In this document: positions 1 through 4,592 of the stretch, in pieces
Layout: every line of letters starts with the position of its first letter
Numbering within the stretch: the first letter of the stretch is position 1
Notes under the pieces: generated by a model
The model's database searches: none
Told to the model about the DNA's origin: nothing
Seen by the model: only the letters and a program-made list of their open reading frames with translations
From: an uncultured Paracoccaceae bacterium
GTDB lineage: Bacteria; Pseudomonadota; Alphaproteobacteria; Rhodobacterales; Rhodobacteraceae
Reading direction: 5' to 3'
Length of the DNA stretch: 6,395 nucleotides
NCBI GenBank assembly: GCA_938038825.1
Contig: CALHST010000089.1
Span: forward strand, 1-6,395
Position numbers and translations under genes: made by a program

Positions 1-176
1 GTTCGGGCTTTACCATCTGTGACCACAACACCGTTCACAGTAACAGCCCCTGCGCTCACAAGACGGGCAAGACGTGTACGCGACAGCGCCGCATCCTCTG
101 GCACATCACGCGCAAGCGCTTTATCAAGACGCGAGGGCGGGTTGTCGCCAATCTGAAATGTTACACAGGTGCCCAA
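1..176 (-). CDS. RluA/RluD-family pseudouridine synthase, N-terminal S4 domain (partial)
   Basis: This is the 5' end of a minus-strand gene running off the left edge; about 58 residues are visible. The translation contains SRLDKALARD at about residues 14-23, then LSRTRLARLVSAGAVTVNG at about 30-48. That is the S4 RNA-binding fold found at the N terminus of RluA/RluC/RluD-type enzymes, which convert uridine to pseudouridine in 23S rRNA. The catalytic domain with its HRLD aspartate lies outside the window, so the substrate uridine cannot be named. The start is inferred as TTG at 176-174: no in-frame ATG lies nearby, and a strong Shine-Dalgarno (GGGGGGAGG, complement of 185-193) sits 8 bases upstream of it. 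That ribosome binding site lies inside the divergent neighbour's coding sequence. The family call is fairly sure; the start is less so. Confidence 0.8.
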   Translation of the reverse strand, partial: MGTCVTFQIGDNPPSRLDKALARDVPEDAALSRTRLARLVSAGAVTVNGVVVTDGKAR

Positions 177-482
177 ATGGAAGACCTCCCCCCAGAGCCG
201 TTGAATATCCAGTTTCTCAAGCGCCTTGTGACGATTTTGACGGCCACAATGATCCTTGGGATCAGCGCAATATTTGTGTTGATGTTTATCCGCCTCGGCG
301 CGGAAACCCCAGCCCAATCTGCGCCAGTGTTACCGGATCAAATCACCCTTCCCTCCGGCATGACAGCGCAAGCCGTCACTGCTGGCCAAGGCTGGTACGC
401 GGTTGTCACCCAAAACAATCAAATCCTGATTTTTGATCAAACCACCGGCGATCTGCGTCAAACGGTCGAAATCACGCAGTAG
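177..482 (+). CDS. Small single-pass membrane protein, DUF6476-like
   Basis: A 101-residue protein of unknown function. Residues 1-16 form a short N-terminal tail ending in Lys-Arg. Residues about 17-38 are a hydrophobic membrane segment (LVTILTATMILGISAIFVLM). Residues 40-101 form a polar domain that probably faces the periplasm, with a beta-rich stretch GWYAVVTQNNQILIFD at 72-87. The shape matches the DUF6476 family that I recall beside RluA-type genes in Rhodobacterales; this is recognition by eye. The ATG at 177 touches the start codon of the divergent pseudouridine synthase. Its own ribosome binding site is weak (AGG at about 167-169) and lies within that neighbour. No clear terminator follows the TAG stop. 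Function is unknown. Confidence 0.8.
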   Translation: MEDLPPEPLNIQFLKRLVTILTATMILGISAIFVLMFIRLGAETPAQSAPVLPDQITLPSGMTAQAVTAGQGWYAVVTQNNQILIFDQTTGDLRQTVEITQ

Positions 483-664
483 CGGCGCACCCGACATCCG
501 CAGGGATACCGAATATGCTCTGTGTTGATGAGTTTTTTGAACAATCAGATCAAGCTGGTGCAAATTGCAGTAGATTAAAACGTTTACAAAGACTTACCCA
601 GCAAACCTAAAGTGCACATTATCAATACGCACGGTATCGCAGACCTTGTAAAGCGTAACACAAG
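483..664 (+). other. Intergenic stretch upstream of ssrA
   Basis: About 180 bases with no convincing ORF. It presumably holds the ssrA promoter. An 11-base palindrome TGCAAATTGCA lies at 559-569, and two AT-rich patches lie near 530-540 and 572-592. A weak inverted repeat CTTGT/ACAAG is at 645-649 and 660-664. No terminator for the upstream membrane-protein gene is evident, so read-through into ssrA is possible. Confidence 0.5.
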
Positions 665-674
665 TGGCTAAATG
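646..674 (+). promoter_or_regulatory. Candidate sigma70-type promoter for ssrA
   Basis: TTGTAA (646-651) and TAAATG (669-674) are separated by 17 bases, matching TTGACA at 4 of 6 and TATAAT at 3 of 6 positions. Transcription would start near 680, at the first hairpin of the tmRNA acceptor piece. The match is weak. A competing pair, TTTACA at 583-588 with TAAAGT at 608-613, has a long 19-base spacer. Confidence 0.3.
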
Positions 675-757
675 TACATTGTCCTTCGGGACTATGAACA
701 TAAACGCGCTCGTAATAAACGGATCGGACCCGGGGGCGGTACCCGGCGACTCCACCA

Positions 758-780
758 AACATCCTTCATTTGGGGATCAT
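758..780 (+). other. Intervening segment excised from the tmRNA precursor
   Basis: These 23 bases lie between the encoded CCA end (755-757) and the first base of the acceptor stem's other strand (781). In two-piece tmRNAs this loop is removed, giving a mature 3' CCA end and a mature 5' G. The boundaries follow directly from the 7-bp acceptor stem and are therefore well defined. Which nucleases act here is not visible; RNase P would be expected to make the cut at 780/781. Confidence 0.8.
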
Positions 781-866
781 GGGGTCGAAATAGGATCGAC
801 GGACGTCTAAAGGTGTTAGCTTTGTTTCGGCTGTCTGCCACCGTTATCGGCGAAAACTGTACAATT

Positions 867-905
867 GCAAATGACAATCGTGCTCCGGTAGCTCTCGCAG
901 CGTAA
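867..905 (+). other. tmRNA proteolysis-tag reading frame (ANDNRAPVALAA)
   Basis: GCA resume codon at 867-869 and TAA stop at 903-905 encode ANDNRAPVALAA. With the alanine carried by the tmRNA itself, the appended tag would be AANDNRAPVALAA. The AANDN start is the portion bound by SspB-type adaptors, and the C-terminal LAA is the classic ClpX recognition end. The encoded tag has 12 residues, against 10 in E. coli. An ATG-initiated frame runs through this region from 672 but is not a protein gene; it only shares the tag's frame. Confidence 0.93.
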
Positions 906-992
906 GCTGTTAGAAAAACCGAAATCTAAGCCCTTGCGCCTAGCAGCGTAAGGCGGGGTTCGCAGGCACCTGGCAACAGAAGCCTGCACTTA

Positions 993-1164
993 CTCTCCCC
1001 CTGAATTCGATCAGACATGCCCTTACGTCAGGCGTTAACGAATTCCTGCGCGATCCATTGCCCAACCCCTTAAAAACTGTCCTTAAATCACTCTTTCCTC
1101 TGGAGCCAAATAGCCTATGCTGGCAGCAAGGCTTTGCGGGACACAAAGCCAAAGGGGATGTTCG
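993..1164 (+). promoter_or_regulatory. ssrA-sspB intergenic region with a hairpin beside the sspB ribosome binding site
   Basis: About 170 non-coding bases. No U-tract terminator is obvious after ssrA. A TATGCT box at 1116-1121 could be a -10 element, but no good -35 stands 16-18 bases before it. A perfect 7-bp hairpin GGCTTTG/CAAAGCC with a 7-base loop occupies 1130-1150, one base before the sspB Shine-Dalgarno (AAGGGGA, 1152-1158). Loop bases GGACA (1139-1143) are complementary to TGTCC at 1078-1082, so a pseudoknot is possible if transcription starts upstream of 1078. Two GAATTC copies (near 1003 and 1040) are incidental. Confidence 0.45.
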
Positions 1165-1674
1165 ATGAGCGACAGTATTGAATATGGCAGCCTCATGCAC
1201 GAAGCGATGCGTGGCCTGATCCGTAATGTCTTGCTGCAAGTGGCAAAAGACGGTCTTCCCGGGGGCCACCACTTTTTCATCACGTTCGACACGTCCCATC
1301 CTGATGCTGAGCTGGCGGATTGGCTGTCAGATCGCTATCCGACAGAAATGACGGTGGTGATGCAGCACTGGTATGACAAGTTGGAAGTCACCGAAGATGG
1401 GTTTTCCGTGACCCTGAACTTTGGCGATCAACCCGAACCGCTTTACGTGCCTTATGATGCGATCCAAACATTTGTTGATCCCTCCGTGGAATTTGGCCTG
1501 CGCTTTGAACCCCAAGGTGACCAAGACGATGCAACAACAAATGTTGCCGTTGTTGAATCGACGGACGAACCCGTGCCTGCAGAAGACGACATCACACAGA
1601 CGCACGAAGATTCCGAAGACAACGCTGAAACGACGGATGCAGACGTTGTCTCGCTGGATAGTTTTCGCAAGTAA
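1165..1674 (+). CDS. sspB: SspB-family ClpXP adaptor protein (alphaproteobacterial type)
   Basis: A 169-residue adaptor that binds ssrA-tagged proteins and tethers them to ClpX for degradation by ClpXP in the cytoplasm. Residues 1-115 are the folded tag-binding domain. They carry the family landmarks LPGGHHFFITFDT (31-43), YPTEMTVVMQH (58-68) and VPYDAIQTFVDPSVEFGLRF (95-114). Residues 116-159 form an acidic, Asp/Glu/Thr-rich flexible linker. The tail VVSLDSFRK (161-169) occupies the place of the ClpX-binding peptide and resembles the ending I recall for alphaproteobacterial SspB proteins. The ATG at 1165 is preferred over 1117: it has AAGGGGA about 7 bases upstream, and the family starts at this point. 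It lies directly downstream of ssrA, whose tag it would recognise. Confidence 0.92.
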   Translation: MSDSIEYGSLMHEAMRGLIRNVLLQVAKDGLPGGHHFFITFDTSHPDAELADWLSDRYPTEMTVVMQHWYDKLEVTEDGFSVTLNFGDQPEPLYVPYDAIQTFVDPSVEFGLRFEPQGDQDDATTNVAVVESTDEPVPAEDDITQTHEDSEDNAETTDADVVSLDSFRK

Positions 1675-1776
1675 CGGCGTTGTTTGCAAAGTTGCATCTT
1701 CCGTTCTCACGGTGTGATTGCGCATCGCACCCGAGCCCAGTAAACCCCTCACAAACCCACTATTTCGGAGGCCCAA
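1675..1776 (+). promoter_or_regulatory. fumC upstream region and ribosome binding site
   Basis: A 102-base gap between sspB and fumC. A strong Shine-Dalgarno GGAGG lies just before the fumC ATG (CGGAGGCCCAA, ending at 1776). A short dyad TGCAA-AG-TTGCA is at 1685-1696 and a small CCGT/ACGG hairpin follows near 1708-1719. No convincing terminator or promoter pair was found, so fumC could be served from here or by read-through from sspB. Confidence 0.4.
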
Positions 1777-3168
1777 ATGGCTGAGACCCGCACAGAAACC
1801 GATAGTTTTGGCCCTTTGGAAGTCCCTGCTGACAAATATTGGGGCGCGCAAACACAACGCTCGATCATCAACTTTCCGATTGGCTGGGAAAAACAGCCCA
1901 TCGCAATCGTGCGCGCGTTGGGGGTGATCAAAAAAGCCTGTGCCATGCAGAACAAAGCCCAAGGTGGGCTGGACGCCAAGTTGGCGGACGCCATCATCCA
2001 AGCTGCTGGCGAAGTGATAGAAGGCAAGTTTGACGACAACTTCCCGCTGGTTGTCTGGCAAACGGGCTCTGGCACGCAATCCAACATGAATTCAAACGAG
2101 GTCATCGCCAACCGGGCAATTGAAATACTTGGTGGCGTGATTGGCTCCAAGGACCCAGTTCATCCAAATGATCATTGCAATATGGGACAGTCGTCCAACG
2201 ATACATTCCCGACAGCGATGCATATTTCCGCGGCTATGACAGCCCATGACGTGTTGTTGCCCGGTCTGGAAAAGCTGCATGCAGGCTTGCAAAGCAAGGT
2301 CGATGCCTTTGACGGCATCATCAAAATCGGTCGGACCCACACACAAGATGCAACGCCACTGACACTCAGCCAAGAGTTTTCGGGCTACACACATCAAGTG
2401 GCGATGGGCATTCAACGGGTCAAAGACGCTTTGGGACGTATCTATGAGCTTGCCCAAGGCGGAACAGCTGTTGGCACGGGCCTGAATACAAAAGAAGGCT
2501 GGGCGGAAGCCGTCGCCGCACACATGGCCGATATCACCGGCCTGCCCTTTGTCACAGCGCCCAACAAATTCGAAGCCTTGGCCGCACATGACGCGATGGT
2601 CGAAATCTCGGGTGCGTTGAAAACTGTGGCCGCGTCTTTGTTCAAAATTGCCAATGACATTCGCTTGCTGGGCTCAGGCCCGCGTTGTGGCTTGGGCGAA
2701 TTGATCCTGCCTGAAAACGAACCGGGTTCATCCATCATGCCCGGCAAAGTGAACCCAACCCAATGTGAGGCCCTCACGCAAGTTTGCGCGCATGTTATGG
2801 GCAACGACGCAGCCGTCGGCTTTGCAGGATCACAAGGACATTTTGAGCTGAACGTTTACAAACCCATGATGGCCTATAACGTCCTGCAATCCATGCAACT
2901 TTTGGGTGATGCGGCCTCGGCCTTTACCGACAACCTGATCGCCGGTCTGGAAGCAGATGGACCACGGATTGAAAAGTTGATGCGCGAAAGCCTGATGTTG
3001 GTCACCGCGCTGGCCCCCGAAATCGGTTATGACAACGCCACGAAAGTTGCTAAAACCGCGCATAAAAACGGAACCACGCTAAAAGAAGAAGCCATCGCGC
3101 TTGGTTTTGTCGACGAGGCCACTTTTGATCGCGTGGTACGCCCGGAAAATATGATTGGCCCTAAATGA
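1777..3168 (+). CDS. fumC: Class II fumarate hydratase (fumarase C)
   Basis: A 463-residue cytosolic enzyme that interconverts fumarate and L-malate in the TCA cycle. Class II fumarases are iron-independent homotetramers. The sequence aligns with E. coli FumC numbering without shifts at the active site. GRTHTQDATPLT places the catalytic His at residue 188, and the signature GSSIMPGKVNP places the catalytic Ser at 318, Lys at 324 and Asn at 326. SGTQSNMNSNEV (about residues 98-109) and QSSNDTFPTAMH (about 138-149) are the other substrate-binding segments of the superfamily. Length is normal for the family (about 460-467). A GGAGG ribosome binding site supports the start. It is followed after 7 bases by the DUF4169-like gene, suggesting an operon. 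Aspartase and argininosuccinate lyase are related but fit the motifs less well. Confidence 0.97.
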   Translation: MAETRTETDSFGPLEVPADKYWGAQTQRSIINFPIGWEKQPIAIVRALGVIKKACAMQNKAQGGLDAKLADAIIQAAGEVIEGKFDDNFPLVVWQTGSGTQSNMNSNEVIANRAIEILGGVIGSKDPVHPNDHCNMGQSSNDTFPTAMHISAAMTAHDVLLPGLEKLHAGLQSKVDAFDGIIKIGRTHTQDATPLTLSQEFSGYTHQVAMGIQRVKDALGRIYELAQGGTAVGTGLNTKEGWAEAVAAHMADITGLPFVTAPNKFEALAAHDAMVEISGALKTVAASLFKIANDIRLLGSGPRCGLGELILPENEPGSSIMPGKVNPTQCEALTQVCAHVMGNDAAVGFAGSQGHFELNVYKPMMAYNVLQSMQLLGDAASAFTDNLIAGLEADGPRIEKLMRESLMLVTALAPEIGYDNATKVAKTAHKNGTTLKEEAIALGFVDEATFDRVVRPENMIGPK

Positions 3169-3175
3169 GCGTCTC

Positions 3176-3349
3176 ATGAGCATTGTGAACCTGAACAAAG
3201 CCCGAAAAGCCAAAGCGCGCACCGACAAAAAGCTGCGCGCGTCGGAAAACACGGTCAAGTTTGGGCGTACCAAGGCGCAAAAAGATGCTGAAAAACGAAA
3301 TTCTGCCAAAACTGTGCGCATGTTGGATCAGCACAAACGTGATCCATGA
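3176..3349 (+). CDS. Small basic protein, DUF4169-like
   Basis: A 57-residue, very basic, Lys/Arg-rich protein of unknown function. The opening MSIVNLNKARKAKAR followed by a central KFGRTKAQK (28-36) is the pattern I recall for DUF4169 proteins. It is predicted to be largely helical, with no membrane segment or signal peptide. It begins 7 bases after the fumC stop and its TGA overlaps the next gene's ATG, so it is probably translated from the fumC transcript. I chose the ATG at 3176 over an earlier in-frame ATG at 3155 because that one lies inside fumC and adds residues foreign to the family. No strong ribosome binding site is visible, which fits translational coupling. Charge suggests nucleic-acid or ribosome contact, but that is a guess. 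Confidence 0.8.
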   Translation: MSIVNLNKARKAKARTDKKLRASENTVKFGRTKAQKDAEKRNSAKTVRMLDQHKRDP

Positions 3350-3564
3350 GTGCCCGCCCTGTTAAACGCTCGCTAACCCTAAAAGGTCACCGGACTTCGG
3401 TATCCCTTGAGGATGCATTTTGGCGCGAGTTTCAAAGCATCGCTGCCGAAGATGGAAAAGCAATCAACGCGTTAGCCGCCGAAATTGATGCAGACCGCGG
3501 CACTGATTCAGGGCTTGCATCCGCCATTCGGGTATACGTGCTCAATCGCGCCAAACAGCGCTGA
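3346..3564 (+). CDS. Ribbon-helix-helix domain protein (RHH_4 type)
   Basis: A 72-residue protein whose core, KGHRTSVSLEDAFWREFQSIAAEDG (about residues 13-37), matches the RHH_4 family of predicted DNA-binding proteins. HRTSVSL would be the DNA-contacting beta strand, LEDAFWREFQSIAAEDG the first helix and AINALAAEIDADRG the second. The C terminus SGLASAIRVYVLNRAKQR probably forms another helix. RHH proteins usually act as dimers and repress transcription; the target here is unknown. The ATG overlaps the preceding TGA (ATGA at 3346-3349), so translation is probably coupled to the DUF4169-like gene. No toxin gene is adjacent, so it does not look like an antitoxin. A hairpin terminator follows 13 bases after its stop. 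Confidence 0.85.
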   Translation: MSARPVKRSLTLKGHRTSVSLEDAFWREFQSIAAEDGKAINALAAEIDADRGTDSGLASAIRVYVLNRAKQR

Positions 3565-3577
3565 TTCAAACGACAAA

Positions 3578-3599
3578 CGGAGGCTTAAGAAAGCCTCCG
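3578..3599. terminator. Bidirectional hairpin terminator between convergent genes
   Basis: A perfect 9-bp GC-rich stem CGGAGGCTT/AAGCCTCCG closes an AAGA loop. It sits 13 bases after the RHH stop on the plus strand and 25 bases after the aldolase stop on the minus strand. On the minus strand it is followed by a T-rich stretch (complement of 3568-3577, TTTGTCGTTT), so it is best read as the intrinsic terminator of the aldolase unit. The plus-strand side has no clear U-tract and may terminate less efficiently. Confidence 0.85.
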
Positions 3600-3624
3600 C
3601 CTCATTCTGCGAACGATGATTTTG

Positions 3625-4515
3625 TTACAAAGACGCTTGATAGATCTTGTCGATGTTGGATCCAATTGCGGATGCGAATTTTGCATCGTCCATCTGTTTT
3701 TGCAAACCTTCGGTCAATGCCCGGCTAAAGCTGGCGATCATCGACGCGTTTTTGGACAACAATGTGCTTGCTTGATCCGTGGAATACCCACCAGACAAGG
3801 CCACAACCCGTTGAACGCGCGGATGTTTGGCCAGGTTTTCATAGAAGTTGGCTTCTGACGGGATGGTCAGCTTCAGCATAACGGTGCGATCTTCGGGCAA
3901 TGCGTCCAGATGCGTCATGATCTCATCGCGCATAATACCTTCCGCTTCGGCTTTGCTTGCGGAATTGATGCTGATCTCGGGCTCAAGAATTGGGATCAAA
4001 CCTGCGGCACAGACTTGCTCACCGACTTCAAACTGTTGGGCCACGATGTCTTTGATCCCAGTCGCATTGGCTTCCAGAATATAAGACCGCTCTTTCGTGC
4101 CATAGATGCCCAGCCCGGCTGCGCGAGCCAGAACCGCGTCCAATCCCGGCATGGCTTTCATCATTTGAACGCCGTTTGCTTCAGCTTCCAAACCTTTGTC
4201 GATCTTTAGAAATGGCACGATGTTCTTCTTTGACCAAAGATATTCTGCAACAGCCTGACCTTCGATCGCCTCATCCAGTGTCCGTTCGAACAGGATCGCA
4301 CCGATCACCTTTTGGTTTGTGAAGTCAGGCGCTTGAATGATCCGGGCACGCATGTTTTGAATTTCCGCGAACATCTCGTCTTCGCTGCCGTAGTCGTTCG
4401 CATCCACCCCGTACAAGCCCAAAGCCTTGGGTGTAGAGCCACCAGATTGGTCCAGTGCTGCGATAAAACCAGCACCGCTTTCAATTTGGGTGCGCATTTT
4501 CGACATATCGGTCAT
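3625..4515 (-). CDS. fda: Class I fructose-bisphosphate aldolase
   Basis: A 296-residue Schiff-base aldolase that splits fructose 1,6-bisphosphate into glyceraldehyde 3-phosphate and dihydroxyacetone phosphate, or makes the bisphosphate during gluconeogenesis. Length and motifs match the bacterial class I enzyme typified by staphylococcal Fda. ALDQSGGSTPKAL (20-32) carries the Asp equivalent to muscle Asp33. PFLKIDKG (101-108) carries the Lys equivalent to Lys107. ILEPEI (176-181) holds the paired glutamates, and VMLKLTIPS (212-220) holds the Schiff-base Lys215. LSGGY (240-244) and ASFSRAL (261-267) belong to the phosphate-binding C-terminal part. No metal-binding class II motifs are seen. 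The ATG at 4515 has AAGGA 7 bases upstream. It lies 63 bases downstream of the P450 gene on the same strand, with a terminator after it. Confidence 0.95.
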   Translation of the reverse strand: MTDMSKMRTQIESGAGFIAALDQSGGSTPKALGLYGVDANDYGSEDEMFAEIQNMRARIIQAPDFTNQKVIGAILFERTLDEAIEGQAVAEYLWSKKNIVPFLKIDKGLEAEANGVQMMKAMPGLDAVLARAAGLGIYGTKERSYILEANATGIKDIVAQQFEVGEQVCAAGLIPILEPEISINSASKAEAEGIMRDEIMTHLDALPEDRTVMLKLTIPSEANFYENLAKHPRVQRVVALSGGYSTDQASTLLSKNASMIASFSRALTEGLQKQMDDAKFASAIGSNIDKIYQASL

Positions 4516-4553
4516 ACTAATATCCTTGATTCTTCTACTGAAGGTTCATTAGT
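4516..4553 (-). promoter_or_regulatory. Possible ribosome-binding-site-masking hairpin in the aldolase leader
   Basis: On the minus strand, ACTAAT (4553-4548) pairs with ATTAGT (4521-4516), which directly abuts the aldolase ATG. Inside it, CCTT (4544-4541) pairs with AAGG (4527-4524), the Shine-Dalgarno core. That gives 6 bp plus 4 bp across a small internal loop, with a 13-base terminal loop. The outer stem is AU-rich, so the fold is weak. The complementarity is directly visible; a regulatory role is inference. Confidence 0.4.
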
Positions 4554-4575
4554 CCAAGCCTGTGCCGCTGCATAG

Positions 4576-4592
4576 TTGTTAGCGTCTAACAA
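4576..4592. repeat. Perfect 17-base dyad spanning the P450 stop codon
   Basis: TTGTTAG-CGT-CTAACAA is a perfect 7-bp inverted repeat with a 3-base centre, covering the P450 TAA (4579-4581). It could be an RNA hairpin at the end of the P450 message or an operator for the aldolase gene 61 bases downstream. It falls in the 17-base spacer of a weak possible promoter (TTTACG, complement of 4595-4600; AACTAT, complement of 4572-4577). It has no U-tract, so it is a poor terminator. Confidence 0.5.

Larger units (their letters stand above)
665..992 (+). ncRNA. ssrA: Two-piece (circularly permuted) tmRNA, alphaproteobacterial type
   Basis: tmRNA rescues ribosomes stalled on broken mRNA: it acts first as alanyl-tRNA, then as template for a degradation tag. 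The gene order here is permuted. The acceptor half comes first, with a T-stem CCGGG/CCCGG at 730-734/742-746 and acceptor strand 747-753 followed by A and an encoded CCA at 755-757. A 23-base intervening segment (758-780) follows. The coding half then starts GGGGTCG at 781-787, pairing fully with 747-753. Its third pair, G783-T751, is the G-U wobble that marks alanine identity. GGATCGACGG at about 793-802 is the conserved D-arm-like region. The tag is read at 867-905. Downstream hairpins at about 935-955 and 962-987 resemble the 3' pseudoknot region. An upstream hairpin with a UUCG tetraloop (677-696) probably opens the acceptor piece. Outer ends are estimates. Confidence 0.95.

Noticed and set aside
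74..436. 120-residue plus-strand frame
   Set aside because: Overlaps the pseudouridine synthase and the membrane-protein gene in a different frame; composition is not protein-like.
505..638. Inverted repeat GATACCG (505-511) / CGGTATC (632-638) upstream of ssrA
   Set aside because: Seven bases with a loop of about 120 is easily coincidental and nothing supports a fold.
672..905. 77-residue ATG-initiated plus-strand frame
   Set aside because: It runs through the tmRNA gene and ends at the tag stop codon; only the last 12 codons are translated, by trans-translation. The rest is structured RNA.
1070..1086. TTAA-N9-TTAA resembling a CtrA site upstream of sspB
   Set aside because: The CtrA consensus spacing is 7 bases, not 9; in AT-rich intergenic DNA this is expected by chance.
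559..1696. Similar dyads TGCAA-A-TTGCA (559-569) and TGCAA-AG-TTGCA (1685-1696) upstream of ssrA and fumC
   Set aside because: The centre spacing differs by one base, so a shared operator is unlikely; the short half-sites can recur by chance.
1327..2079. 250-residue minus-strand frame opposite sspB and fumC
   Set aside because: Cys/His/Arg-rich composition typical of antisense shadows, overlapping two well-supported genes, with no recognisable domain.
2092..2804. Minus-strand frames of 165 and 120 residues opposite fumC
   Set aside because: They lie wholly within a strongly supported fumC and have no family features or ribosome binding sites.
3346..3564. RHH protein plus small basic neighbour as a toxin-antitoxin pair
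   Set aside because: The neighbour matches DUF4169, not a RelE/ParE or other toxin, and the pair is embedded behind fumC in what looks like core synteny.
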